Source: Prostheceraeus crozeri (taxonomy: Eukaryota; Platyhelminthes; Polycladida; Euryleptidae). Taken from it: 64,000 bases of DNA. The notes under the pieces were generated by a model. That model had not been told where the DNA came from and made no database searches. It saw only the letters and a program-made list of their open reading frames with translations. Positions 24,197 to 36,019 of this stretch are shown in pieces; position 1 is the first letter of the stretch; every line of letters begins with the position of its first letter. The DNA is taken from contig CAJQUW010015655.1 in assembly GCA_907163375.1 (NCBI GenBank), forward strand, positions 242,657 to 306,656, written 5' to 3'. A program made the translations under genes and the position numbers.

Positions 24197-24689
24197 AGAA
24201 AGAAATATGAAGTTATCAAGTAACTCATCTGTAATCGAATTGACAATTATGAAATACAAAAGTTTTTTAATTGCAATGGCCGGCTCTCCGATGTCTTCGT
24301 TGTTTAGTTTCGCAAATGAATGGGTAGAGACTTTGTCTACAGTCTGTTTTATCAACGCAAGGTCTCGCTCTCACACCAAAATCAGAAACTGTGCTAATTT
24401 TGAGACAGTCAGTATTTGATCTTTTGCAGGCACCGCTTTTCTTCTCTAATTTTTTTGCTTAGAATTTTTCTTTGTCTCATTAAATTTATCAGATTACCGT
24501 CTGATTGATCAGCTTTATATTCTTCTACTATTTTCCTGCAATCTTTTCTTAGTTTTCTTAATTCATCCGTATCGATACGTTTATTATTTGCATTCCTATT
24601 TATAATAGCCTTCGTTCATCATGAAGATTCGTTTCCGACATTTCTGCTGACATGATGACACCCGAATATCAGTTGTTGGGATATGCAAC
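24197..24689. other. Non-coding stretch, no gene recognised
   Basis: AT-rich sequence between MITE copy 2 and a GC-richer patch. Nothing supported. Confidence 0.5.
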
Positions 24690-24851
24690 TATGCTCTTTG
24701 AGCCTCCTCCCCCGTGGCATATCTGGCTATTCCTTTCCCAGTCCCTTCAGCGATGGCCGCTGCCCCTCTACGGAGGTAAGGTGTGGGATCTCTGAGGTGG
24801 CCGCCTCTCCCCCGGTCAATGCTGTTCAACATGTGAGAACTTTGTCTTGGG

Positions 24852-25917
24852 TAGGGTGCGGCGATTTAAATTGATCGGGAAAAAATCGATCGGAATTGAA
24901 AAATCAAAAATCGATCGGTAATCAAAAGAGATCGCGATTTTCAGTTCGATTTTTTTCGTTTTGATAAATAAATGCTACATTTCCCAATTCAGGTCAATAC
25001 AGGTATGGGAAGTGGTCAAACCCAATTCATTTCATGTACACGAGAACGTTTTCTTAATTGAAATTATCGGTGATTCCTCCCAGCTAGCTACATGTAGGAT
25101 GGTTACTTGATCATCAAAACAACCAATTCTGTTGGTCGCTTCTGCGATCGATCCACGATTTCTACGTATTCTCTCTTCCACACAAGCTGATGTTGCGAAG
25201 AACATTATCGTCGCGCGTATTGTCGACTTCATGCAGAAAGAATCTCACACAGAAGAGAAGGTGATTACTGCAGGAGTGAGCCAAGAAAAGTCTGATGAGA
25301 AACGACAACGTGTTTCCTTGTGGTCGCAGATGAAAATTAGATCTCCGGTGGAATCAGATAGCAAAAACATCAAAGACCGAGCTATGATGGAGTGGCAGCG
25401 ATATGTCGAATTGGTGAAGCAAACAAATCCTGCACCCGACCACAAGAAATTTGACGTTCTTGCCTTCTAGAAGAATCAACTGCAGAATCTTCCAAATTTG
25501 GCCAGGATTGCCCGACAATTCTTGTGTTTTCCAGCAACAAACACGGCTTCGGAAAGACTAGGAAGTGTAACGGGCAATACCATAACGCCCAGTCGTGCAA
25601 ATTTGAGTGGCTTGCGCGCACGGCAACTGATCAAAATCAGACGCAACAGTAAACTTTTGAATGAGTAGGGGGTAATGCGTTTTTCTAATTAGACTTCACA
25701 ATATGCTTTCATATGATTCAGTATTGGCCGATATTTTGAGACGTTTGTCATACATGTATCGCCCACTTACACGTAATTGGAAAATAAAGCTCAGACTGTT
25801 TTGAAATGATGTCTTTTTTGGTTTACAAAAAATCGAAATCGGAAAAAAAATCGAAATTTTTCTGAAAAATCGAAATTAAATCGATCGTTGGGGAAAATAA
25901 AACATCGCCGCACCCTA
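24852..25917 (+). mobile_element. hAT transposon relic with perfect 8-bp target duplication
   Basis: The ends TAGGGTGCGGCG and CGCCGCACCCTA are exact inverses, flanked by GTCTTGGG on both sides (24844-24851 and 25918-25925). Subterminal regions are rich in ATCGATCGG and AAATCGAAAT motifs on both sides. The interior keeps the 3' part of a transposase gene on the plus strand. It is 1,066 bp, too short for an autonomous hAT, so it is an internally deleted copy. Confidence 0.93.
25132..25668 (+). pseudogene. hAT transposase C-terminal fragment with one in-frame stop
   Basis: About 178 codons in one frame. The N-terminal part includes SAIDPRFLRILSSTQADVAK. The C-terminal hAT dimerisation region reads NLARIARQFLCFPATNTASE and RLGSVTGNTITPSRANLS, with the family's P-A-T-x-x-x-S-E core. 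A TAG at 25468-25470 interrupts at a position where the family normally has Trp, a one-base TGG-to-TAG change. The gene ends at TAG 25666. The catalytic N-terminal part is absent. Confidence 0.8.
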
Positions 25918-26162
25918 GTCTTGGGTTCTGTAGCACCCCGGTGTGGTATCTGAATGGGCATTTCCTCCCTGGAGCACTCCTCGCCAGCAGTAGCCATGTA
26001 TTTGCTTACTGAGTGTGTCGCTCCTCTTCGTATTGTCTTGATACGAAGCCTCCTATCCGCTGGACGGAGCCGGAAAAAACAACAACAGCACAAAGAACCA
26101 ATCATTTGAAAAAATAGCCTCCTCGGAGATTTCATCCCTAAATACGATTGATTTGCACTTAC

Positions 26163-26500
26163 CTTGGGTGGAGGATGTCGTCTAGTTTCTTCATCGTATA
26201 CAGTCATTTGATGCCCAGGGGGAATTACGGGTGGAGGGTGACGCCTCGTTTCTTCATCATAAACGGTCATTTTGTGCCCTGCAGGACCTACATGGCCAAC
26301 ATCTGTCAATGAAAGACGTCTTTGAGCATGGCGGATGAAGCATTTGCAGCAGCACAGATTGACGTAAATAAACCGAAATACTGATGCCATCACCTCTCCA
26401 ATATTGGTAAGAAACAATACCATGATTGGTATACCAAGGATGGCGTAAACCATGCATATTATTTTCCCCCATTGAGTCTTGGGAGCGATGTGACCATATC
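26163..26500 (-). CDS. Two-pore-domain (K2P) potassium channel, exon completing pore 1 and TM2
   Basis: The exon starts after a CTATTTCAG acceptor and ends CCACCCAAG before GTAAGTG, so both splice sites are canonical. It begins in phase 1 and finishes the P1 filter: preceded by TTIG it reads GYGHIAPKTQWGKIICMVY, the classical T-I-G-Y-G signature. TM2 follows (ILGIPIMVLFLTNIGEVMAS), then a cysteine-rich start of the TM2-TM3 loop (LCCCKC). The loop carries a tandem duplication of a 17-residue unit, GHKMTVYDEETRRHPPP and GHQMTVYDEETRRHPPP. K2P channels pass background K+ current across the plasma membrane. Resemblance is to TWIK/TRESK-like members. The exon lies 4.1 kb downstream of the 30.6-kb first exon and fits its phase. 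TM3-P2-TM4 exons were not found. Confidence 0.9.
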
Positions 26501-28261
26501 CTGAAATAGATAGAGATAGTCAGTAAAACATGAAGCAGTTAGGCATAATCAGTGAACAATGTTTGCACACTTTCGATTAGATATTTGAGAAATCAAACAA
26601 TGACATCGTTGTTTAAATATGCTGAGTAATGCATGATTATGTTGTCCGACGGACCTCGAAAGCGCACGCACAGACACAAATATCGAGTTTTGCTACCAGC
26701 AGCAGAGGGGACCTTCCAATAATTGTTTAAATATGCTAGTAAATGTAGGACTACTTTTGTAATCATCAGTGACTTTGCCATCTAAGACAAACTTCCGTGC
26801 AAATCTAACTTACAGGTTTTCATCTTCAAGATGCTTCATTCTTGCTTCAAAGAGAAGTCAAAGATTTCAATGCTAAATCGCATATGCTTGCGATGTTTTG
26901 GCAAGTTTGTGGTAGCGCTTGCAAATTAGTAAATAGGAAAACACGTTCAATTATAAATCACTACATAGAAATTTGATGCAATTGAAACTGCAGGCCTTAT
27001 ATTGAACTTGAATACCTTGACGCGAACGCGTGTGCCTTTGCATTGAAACTCAGATGATGTGTGATTGAAATTGACTCCGCTGTCTATAATCTCTGAAATT
27101 GCATGATTTATCTTAAACTTGCATACGCTTGAATAGCGCTAGCTCGGAAAAACCTGCATGAACTAGTTATTAAATATCTGATAATCTTGTGGATTTTATG
27201 CTTTTTGGTGAAAAGACGGTATTGCGTTTAGTCCCATGGACATAGAAACGTGGTAAAGGAGCACAACATGTCGGATAGAACAATTTGAATAGTGTGTTGC
27301 AACCAGTAAAATACACACGAAAATCTTCAGTTATGAAGTGACACATAATGACGTGGACTAAGCTTGTTGGCCCTTAGATTTCATGATGTAAACTGAAGCA
27401 CGCCAGTACAACTGCCTAACACTTGCGGTCAGTTATTCATGCCCTTGACATTCCCGGAAGATTTAATCAGATGGTCAAGCCGTCAACAAATCTTTCAACT
27501 TTCAATTCGCATCATGCAATCTGTAAATAATTTTAATAAGCATTAGGAGAAATCATTACAGAAATGCATTCATAATTCACATCTATCGACAACCTAGTTC
27601 TGCCTACATGTGAACCGATTTCTTCCTTTAATGTATGATTCTATAGCACTTTGCCGTGCAAATGGTGTAAGATTTTCCAGTGTATTTATTTAAACACTGT
27701 ATTCTAATTTCACAGTCCGGGGACCGATTCGTCTTGGACCTATGAAGCGATGATGTGTTAGTTATCTTCAGATAATTCGGGAGGCTTCTGTTAAGTACAA
27801 TGTGCTATTTAATAGTTAAGTAAATTTCATGACGAATAATTCATTTGTACTCTTTTTAACTTTTACAATTTACATTACATTTTGCAAAACAATTGCGCAG
27901 TCAACAGCCGAGCATGATAATCTTGAGTGTAGATAATAACCTGCCAGAACATCTGACACATTTAAACTTCCTTCGAAGCATCGTTCGAAACTCGGGAATA
28001 TATATTTAAACCAAAATGAAATTCATGAAGTTTCTAAGTAAAATGGAGTCCACTCATCAGTGCATCCGCCTTGTTGATGATTTCCCTTTTGAAGTTGTAT
28101 TGTTCACCTTTTCTGAAAGTCTTCTTCCGTCCTATATGGGTAGTACAATATTTGCAGGTTAAGTTTTAAATTATTTACGTTTTTGCTCACATTTATGCTA
28201 TATTGTTGATAAGATCAAAATCACATGCCAATTGTTTACAAAAAGAAGCTATATTTTAATT
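26501..28261 (-). other. Intron of the K2P gene, no other feature
   Basis: AT-rich intronic sequence with no transposon termini or conserved ORF recognised. A short segment AATTGTTTAAATATGCT recurs near 26610 and 26720. Confidence 0.55.
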
Positions 28262-28488
28262 AAATATTGAGTCGCAACCTCAGAAAAATGGAACAGACCT
28301 GAATAGCTGCCATTTCATAAAGTATCAGGAATCATCTGCGGGGCTAAAATTTCCCTGGGCATGGCTTCAACTTTAAATACAGAGTTGTGTCGATGTTGAG
28401 AGATGTGAACTAGGCGAATATTGGATGAAATGGCAGCTATTCAGGTCTGTTCCATTTTTAAACTGAGGATGAAGCTCACTATTTGACT
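28262..28488. mobile_element. Small MITE with about 55-bp TIRs
   Basis: The left end (28262-28317) and right end (28424-28488) are inverses, sharing AAAAATGGAACAGACCTGAA and AGCTGCCATTTCAT. The internal GAGTTGTGTCGATGTTGAGA also occurs in the truncated copy at 12177-12335. It is about 225 bp, in the K2P intron. The target duplication is unclear. Confidence 0.85.
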
Positions 28489-28699
28489 ATTACATATGAA
28501 AAGATTCAGTTTTTTGCGGATATAATGTTTCTAATGTCTAAAACGATTTTTTCGTAATTTTGAAAAAGGCAATTCTTCTGCAAATTATTCATGCATTAAC
28601 ATACAAGCGATTTGACACTTGAGATTTCAATATTTAAGGAGCATGACGCCTATAAGATGCGGTACCAAACAAATGAGAATTAATAAGAATCTTGAAAAA

Positions 28700-29410
28700 T
28701 TTCCAATAAAAGGAAATTGAGTAGATCATTAGGAAAATTTCATGAGCAACATCATAATTAAAGTCTTCATTCAAGAAAATATAACCTTGTTCTGCCTTTT
28801 GAATCAATTTTCAAGTTTACAAACTCAGAAAAATTAAATATTAGTTTTTTTCAACTGGGTGAATGGATCCGCTAAATTACGACACTTGTCAAATTTATTA
28901 ACAAACTGAATGCATTTTGCGTGCAATAAAAGTCATTGTGTAATTTTGATTTGCAAATGGTTGGAATCACAGTGCTCAATAAGAATTCAATTTTCTTAAA
29001 TATGATTTTATGATTCACTTAATTGAGTTTCATTTTATCTGATCATCAATGCGAACCTTTTGTGTATATATGTTTACGTCAATTATAGTCATCGTACTTG
29101 ATAATGATATTTCACTCCTTCAGTGTCAGGTAGTTTGTGACCTCAGACATGCTTGTGACATGATCAAATGTAAGAAGGTATGTTCATATCAACAAGGCTG
29201 AGTCTTGTACTGATAGCCATCGAAATTTTATTTTAAAAATATTGCCTCTCCAAGGCAGACAGTGCTCGAAGGCTCGAATTTCCATATCTCACATATGGTG
29301 CTACGTAACAACAGCAGTTCATTTGACAGAAACCGAAACTGCATTCATATAGTGGATCAAATTAATACTGAGTGTACTGCTTAATATACTCACTCAATGT
29401 TACTTACCTT
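28700..29410 (-). repeat. Dispersed repeat R, copy c (minus orientation)
   Basis: It aligns with 37480-38090 along its length (TTTATGATTCACTTAATT, GACATGATCAAA and similar blocks) and ends in the ATTAATACTGAGTG block shared with the other copies. It lies in the K2P intron, downstream of first exon B in gene orientation. Confidence 0.65.
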
Positions 29411-30597
29411 TGTTATTACCACCAAAAATTATATGAGTAGTATTTATATGATATTTGAATTTCAAATACTCTATTCGATTTCCATGGTGCAAAAGATGAT
29501 CGTGATACGATTCGTGCAATCATCTTTATCAAATAGTATATTCATGTTGAAAAGCGACACGCTTCGTCAAAAGTTATCACTGATCTGGATTTTGCAAAAA
29601 ATTGCAAAATCCAGACCTTCAAACAAATACTTTTAAAAATAGTCCGTAGCAGTTTTGCGAGGTCCGCAACAAAAAAACGATAGCCCCGCCGGTGTGGACA
29701 GGGTTAATACGGTGTACCTGAGGTCATTGGAAAAATCGGGAAAACATTTCCAATAGCCTACACGCAAAATACATAAACATGAACAAAATACATAGTTAAG
29801 CGGAATATCTATGTAAAGCGTCTTGATTAAGCGGGAGATTCTGGCGCATTTTTCATAATGTAGCCATTTCTTGATGCATGACTTTAAGCTTCTGCATGGA
29901 TTTCTCAGCGTTTCCAGTAAAATAAAGATATTGAAATAGTCATGCTCTGTCTTACCTTAAAAGCCTATAAGCCCTAAATAGAGCGAGAGGGATTGAGGAA
30001 CACTTAGGCCTATTTTTAATTCATTTAAGTCAGACATTTCGGGCAACATAGTAAGATGCGAAGATCACACATTTCTGCCGTTTGATTTCACGAGAAAATG
30101 TCATTGATAAATAGAGCAAAAAGATGGCGCATTAGCAATGTCGCAATTATTAAATCTCTAATGAGCTCAAAACATGCCACTCCGATTAGACGAAAACTCC
30201 GGGTGGGAGGAAACCCGCACTAAAACCGCCCCGCTTATTCAAAGCATGCAGTAATATGACAGCAATTAAAGACTAACTGTCTGATAGTCCATTACTAAGT
30301 TGCAAGTCTGATTTATTCTGAAGTTGTTTTTTCCCTTTATAGTTAGTATCTACCTCGTGACTGTGAGTGGCCGAAACTAACTTTAAACATATTTAAAGCT
30401 AGTTTTGGCAACATCAAGCCGCATTGACGAGCTCTTGTAGAACAAACGCAGTGTCTACGGCTACTAAGGAAATTTGCTCAAGTCTGAGGACTGGAACTGG
30501 CAGTCTGCAATCATCATGAGCTAATTCCTAACTGGACAGATTCTCCAAGCAAAAATTCCAATTAAATTGTAATTATTTTTTTCTGATTCCTGCTCAC
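29411..30597 (-). other. K2P intron, no other feature recognised
   Basis: Non-coding sequence between repeat R copy c and first exon B. No transposon end or RNA gene seen. Confidence 0.5.
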
Positions 30598-31003
30598 CTA
30601 TCGTCGTCATGATAGTGGCTGCAAAGAATATCGAGTTAACAACACCCCAACTTGAGGCCCCGCTGGTTATTTTGGTGCAATCCAAATCTGGTGAAACACT
30701 CAGCGTAAAGACGTCTCTTGCATATTCTTCCAGTGCATCCCGTATCAGTATACGTGTCACCATCGCGTTATATCCAGCCAAGGCAAATCCAAGCATTCTC
30801 TCCGTACTATGATTCAACTTATCCAGATATTGATTCCTTCTATCCAAACATTCAAGCTGTTCGTTATCAAGTTCCAAATATCGAAACAAATATCCGCCCA
30901 TTATTAGATATATCACAACCATAACAAGAGTCCCAAAATGCGAGAAGAGAGCTTTGATTACACGTCTGCATACGCCCTGACATTGATAATCTACGGCCTC
31001 CAT
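30598..31003 (-). CDS. K2P potassium channel, first coding exon B (TM1, cap, start of pore 1)
   Basis: The ATG at 31001-31003 has a good context (GCCATGG). About 135 codons: a short basic cytoplasmic start, TM1 (FGTLVMVVIYLIMGGYLF, then RYLE), and an extracellular cap with a CL motif and the glycosylation-like NHST. The P1 helix follows (WGVVNSIFFAATIMTTIG). The exon ends ACGATAG before GTGAG, phase 1, exactly matching the acceptor exon at 26500 so that TTIG joins GYG. The charged cap helices and G-x-x-x-F-x-x-x-E after TM1 are typical of K2P channels. It is paralogous to exon A at 39312-40017, with about 45 percent identity judged by eye. Exons A and B could be alternative starts of one gene or first exons of two genes. 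Confidence 0.88.
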
Positions 31004-31969
31004 GGCCGTGCTGCCTTAAATTGAGATGTTAGACATGTCAATGTTAGACTTTTCTCTTCCACGCAGCTAATACGGTTTAGGGATCATTTGTTTGGTTCCC
31101 TTAGTGATATGTAAGAAAATGTATGATGCGCAGATTCAAATTGGCAACTGCTTATCAACAAGAAATCAATAGGTAACAATGACAACACACATTTGTTTCT
31201 CGTCGTAACCCAACAAGAGATAAAGAAAATGCCACCGCTTTGGATACACGCAAATATTATGCTGGAATCTCTATAACTCAGATGAAGCGTTTTGTAGCTC
31301 TCCCACTTTGATTATCTTGCATTTGAGTAGGTGACTCACCGTCAGATATGTGCAATATACACCATGTATCCGGAGATGAAATGGCAAACAATTGTCGAAC
31401 TTTATTGAGGTCATTACACATATCAGAGCTATAAATCAGAAAAGAGCGACTAAACAAAAACGAATGACTGACACTCATATGAAGGAGCTGTAGATGCTTT
31501 CCTTTCGAATCACATTGAAGAAAAACCTCTTTAGTCCGAGAGCTACTGACACTTTCTTCCTAAATTCGCGCACAAGGGGCTCAATAGCATGGATTTGTAG
31601 ATCTTGAAACGCTGAATACAGAAATCAAATTCCTAAATGTCACAGTCAGTCGCTTTCGGTTATAGGTAGGGCTAAAGGATTCCCATTGGAATCCAATGGT
31701 AAAATTCAAGAAATATTATGAATTGTGAAACACTTGGCAATTTTCGTACATTTTCTTTTGCATTTCTACAAAATGGGTAAATTTCATGTTTTTGACTGAA
31801 TTAGCTACGTAAAATAAAGAAATGAGCCGTCAACTGATAAATGATCCACTTTTGCATTTTGATGAATACTGTTGATCACAGAAGCATATGAACATTCCAG
31901 CTACTCCTCCAAATCATCTTCAGCTCCGGTTCTTTTACTTTTAATTTTATCGCATTTATCTTAGCCGTA
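31004..31969. other. Upstream region of K2P exon B, no feature recognised
   Basis: It should contain the promoter or 5' UTR of the exon-B transcript, but I see no clear TATA box or conserved element. ORFs are short shadows. Confidence 0.4.
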
Positions 31970-32104
31970 AGTCGGCAATAAAACATTTTTGAGTTTGACT
32001 TTTGCATCAATTTGTCATGCAAAATACTTGCATCTGATGGGACCAGAACCCACGAGCACCTGAGTTACCGAACCCGACTGCTGAACCAACCCAACTACAG
32101 CACG
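31970..32104 (-). mobile_element. tRNA-derived SINE of a second family
   Basis: The minus strand reads GCTGTAGTTGGGTTGGTTCA, an A-box-like start, with GGGTTCTGGTCCC (B-box-like) about 40-50 bases later, the spacing of a tRNA-derived pol III promoter. The sequence differs from the 11.2/33.7-kb family. The 3' tail is AT-rich. It is too diverged for a functional tRNA. Confidence 0.6.
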
Positions 32105-33730
32105 CGTCAGCGGCTGCTGCGAATTGGCGGGATCAAGCCTTAACACACGTTAATTGTCTTGAAAATTTTAATCAAGTTCCACCATGCTGCACTGTAAGTC
32201 ACCTCAAATACTTTCAGTATTGACAGCAGTGTATGTAGTGATGTGTAAACATGCCCATACGAAGGTATTCAGACATTAGACGTGACGAATATTCTTTTCG
32301 GATTTATTTTCAAGTTTTGATGAAATCTGAGTTTCAATATCAAACTCAGGTACCTGAATAGACGGAGGATAGTGTGTAAATCAAGTTTTGCAGGCAAGCT
32401 ACCGCGGCTTAAGATTGAATCACGAAGTGAAAACATTATAACAACTATGCGAGAGAACGGTAAATAATCCCTGAATTTCAATTCAATCGCTTAGACAAAG
32501 AAACGATCAAAGCGGAGATTAAATGCTTGGCTTTTCTTCGTCTGCGAACATTTGTTGCTGGGATTACATGAAGTCCGGAAGGACCTCAAAAGCGAATCTT
32601 CCCAACGGCAACTCTTCTGACCAAGATTCGAGCACAGATCAGCCACGAAGTACCGGTATTTGCTGTTCACTCACATCAGAATATTGATGCATGCTAGAGC
32701 GGCTACCCGTACAATGTGAAGACAAGGGTGAGAACTTGCGATGAATATCAAAATAGGCCAAGCCGGGCCGCCGAATTTGAAGATAATTTTCCTTGACATT
32801 CTTTTGAATTTAACATTGTCTTTATGCTGAATTGATGCGAAATCGAGATTAATTTGTTAGATTTGCAATCGTCATGAATAATAATGATAATAATAATAGC
32901 ATTCGTCATGATAGAAAAGACTGCAAACCGAACAAATTAAACGCGAATTAGCATCAATGCAATATAAAAGCATTTTTGGACATAGATGGATAGGATGAGC
33001 TTTCCTGAAGCACATAATCCTCTCCCTAAGAATGATTCTATGAATGGATTCAAGACCAGCGTGTTCTGATACACAGAGCAAGTCATGAAAAACGATTTCT
33101 GCAAGATGATATGACTTTCGAAGCATTTTCATTGGCGGATCAGATATTGATGTGATGAAAGCATCCTTTGCAGGTGCCAGTCTTAATTACGGCTAGAAAA
33201 ACAAGCATGTGCTAGCATATTCTGCGCACGGAATAGGAGCATTCATGAAATGATTGATGTGACAGTCCACGTTCCCACTCTGGTGAAAACATATTGACAT
33301 CAGTCGCTAGAGGCGAGCAATTGTCCTCAGGTCAGTGAATGGGTGTACGGAGGATATGTAGCGGGTCAGGATGGATTGTGCGCGCGCACCAAACTAGCTT
33401 TCTGTTCGACGCACGAGGTGTCTATGCTCCTTGAGAAGCAAGATGTCTCCTTATGCATCTTACTCATACATCTTACTCATTGTATTATTACAATTCCTAA
33501 GAAACTCGTTTTTCATGATTTAGTGGTGATCCTCTCTAGCCAACAGTTCTTGTTAGATACCTCTACAGTTAAAGCCTATGTATCATTGCCAACTGCGCAG
33601 CAAATACTGGACATGAATAAAAGCAATCGTATGCCATGGAAAGAGTGCTTAAAAATTCGTCCCAAAAATCGTTAAATATTTGTGGAGTTGCACCACATCG
33701 TCAATTCTAGACTTGCTTCTTAAACATGGT
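32105..33730. other. Non-coding stretch, no gene recognised
   Basis: Several 60-110 codon ORFs are present but none shows a known domain or splice support. Confidence 0.45.
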
Positions 33731-33935
33731 GGCATTGTGGCTTTGCGGCACTATTCGCTTCACGTCCGGGAGATCTCGGTTCAAACTATGGACGGGTCAA
33801 AACTAAGACTTCTAAAATATGCCCACTCTGAATACTTGCGAAGCACTCGGCACAAAAAAGGATGAGAGTGGGATGAATAACAACTCCGCTTCATGGAGGA
33901 AAAGCTCCGTGATAAATGTGCTTCCGAGTATATAC
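33731..33935 (+). mobile_element. tRNA-derived SINE, copy B
   Basis: It starts GGCATTGTGGCTTTGCGG, has a B-box-like GGTTCAAAC at about 33778, and ends GTGCTTCCGAGTATA. It matches the minus-strand copy at 11195-11398 across head, body and end. An hAT-type MITE then inserted exactly at its 3' end, using GTATATAC as target. Confidence 0.82.
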
Positions 33936-34630
33936 CAGGGATGCGGAGTCCCATCATTTTGATAGGACTCCGCTTCCAGGGTTTGATAGGACTCCGGCTC
34001 CGGGTGGCAAGTATATCAACCTTAGTTCTAGTAATCTACATCATAGAACATTGTAGAGCCTGAGCCTGATTTTAGTGATCATTTCTGTATCAAATCAATC
34101 ATTTTCTATGAAATTTTATAACTTTGCACATCACTTGTTGGTGTGCGCCTCATACGGTTTTTCTCCAGTACCAGGCAGGAAAATCTCCTATCCTTCTCCA
34201 AAGATATGAGCACACTTTCGATGTTAATATGCGCTTTAGAGGAGCCATCACAAACGATTGACGTTAGGGTAAGAGGAAATATTCTCAAACAAACTATGTT
34301 TCCTTTTTGTCTCCGATGTGACCTTTGGTGCGTATGTGTGATCGAGGCTAGGAAGGCTTGTCTTCTCTACTAAATCACCGAGTGAAAAGACAATCCTTTT
34401 TTTCGCCATCACAGTTAACTATTACAATCTTTGTATGCAGCAGTGTCTCTGTACTTTTGTTTGACGGAGAAAGTTGACATCAAAACAGTGACAGCTATAC
34501 ACGAGGATAAATAATTTGTTTGTATTATATTATTTATATATTTATTGGATTATATCGGGTCTAGTTATAGACCAGAGTTCTGACTCCGGCAAAAATGATA
34601 GGACTCCGGGACTCCGACTCCGCATCTCTG
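33936..34630 (+). mobile_element. hAT-type MITE, copy 3
   Basis: It starts CAGGGATGCGGAGTCCC and ends GACTCCGCATCTCTG. The flanks GTATATAC (33928-33935) and GTACATAC (34631-34638) agree at 7 of 8 bases. The interior matches copies 1, 2 and 4 throughout. It is 695 bp. Confidence 0.92.
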
Positions 34631-34849
34631 GTACATACAATGTCTATATCTATCCATTTTGCTTTTTATTGTATATAGTGGTAAAAAAGTACTTGGTCTA
34701 TATCAATGAATTAAATCAATATAACAATGATGATTCATGACAATATTCCATCTCAAAATGGTTTATCGTTTAAAATTTTTCAGAGGGTGTTGTAAAGTAA
34801 AGCAGTTTGCTAGACTGCTGTAAGCATAGAGCACATTAGGTAGAGTATC

Positions 34850-35600
34850 AACTCAGTATTAATTAAATCTCCAATCTGTATGCAGTTTCGATTTTATTAA
34901 ATGAAGTCGAGTTGAGACGCAGTACCAAATGTGAGATATATATCTTTGCAGTTTTGAAGAAAATACCACGGAATTGACTGACTATGATAGCAAACTAGAA
35001 GGAATAGTAGTAATTTGCATAACTTCCGTGTCATGATAACCTTAAAGAGGTAATGTTTGCTAAATTAGCAATTCGATAGGCTACCACCACTTTAATGCTC
35101 AGCCTTATTGACAAGAACATTTTCCCAAGAACATGTCACAATCTACCTGCCACTGAAAGAGCAAAATATCATAATGTCAAGAACAATGATCGTAATTAAC
35201 CTTAAGAGATGTAAATGGGTCCACATTACTATTCAGATTCAAGAAATGTAGCATGAATTTAGTGAATTATAGAATTATGCCGTTGAAAATTGAACTAAAA
35301 ACTTGAAACCTCAGCCGAGAAGCACAATAAAATCTGAATTTTTCCATGAAGATTTGCAATATAATGCGGTTCATGAAATTCCCATGATAACCAGCTCGAT
35401 TTCCGCTTAATTTAGATACCTTTTAGTAAATGTTCATTCCTTCTGATATCCAGAGAGTTTCATACTACTTATATAGAGTTCTTTTATATAGGAACCTTCT
35501 CTGCAGAAGTTCAAATCTCTAGCATTTCGCTAGGAATAATTTGCAAAAATTTAGCTTCCTAGAAAGTGATTTTCAAGTAAGTATTTTTCAGACTCCAGGA
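34850..35600 (+). repeat. Dispersed repeat R, copy b (plus orientation)
   Basis: It matches copy a at 19790-20240. Further on it matches the reverse of copy d, with the shared block TGCGGTTCATGAAATT and later GAGTTTCATACTACTTA. Together with 36020-36495 it mirrors the block at 19.8-22.9 kb. Confidence 0.65.
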
Positions 35601-36019
35601 ACATAATCTCTGCAAGAAACTGAATAATTTGATATAAAAATTTTCATTGTATGCTGATACTTTTTAGGCGACACTCTCTATTACATACCTGATATATCTA
35701 CTATATACATGACTGTGATCCTCATAATAAAATCTGCAAATTTCCGTTTCTTATATCGGTTTCTACATGCTACATGATTAGAAATATTTTCATTTGCATT
35801 GAAATGAAAATTATAATCGCCAATTAGAAATTCACTGACTATTGTTTGAGACACAGGAAGCTCTCCCCTACATCGCCGGCACTTAAAATTTGGGTCATCA
35901 CGTAGAACGGCCAAATTCGTGCACCTCTTGTGAACTCACAACCCACAGTTTGAACACAGAATTAGCTTGTTTAAGCGTGTAACTTTGCTAGAAGTTCAAA
36001 CTGATTCAAAACGATGACA

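Larger units (their letters stand above)
24690..26080. other. Local GC-rich patch split by the hAT insertion
   Basis: The segments 24690-24851 and 25918-26080 were contiguous before the hAT element inserted (they meet at the duplicated GTCTTGGG). Both are markedly GC-richer than their surroundings, with partial minus-strand reading frames. It lies just 3' of the channel exon at 26163-26500 and could be an old exon or an older repeat. I cannot assign it. Confidence 0.35.

Noticed and set aside
1..26162. Search for the K2P TM3, pore 2 and TM4 exons (a T-x-G-F-G motif)
   Set aside because: No convincing match was found by eye on the minus strand; the exons may lie outside the window or be split.
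29397..29420. Minus-strand AACAAAGGTAAGT as a relic donor of a third K2P first exon
   Set aside because: The upstream sequence shows no P1 helix or TM1; the donor-like match is a coincidence inside repeat R.
33343..33675. 110-codon plus-strand ORF
   Set aside because: No known domain; adjacent to a SINE and MITE; length compatible with chance.
35681..35914. Minus-strand ORF with FKCRRCRGELP, like the zinc ribbon at the end of some non-LTR ORFs
   Set aside because: Only one short motif matches and no other retroelement part is nearby.
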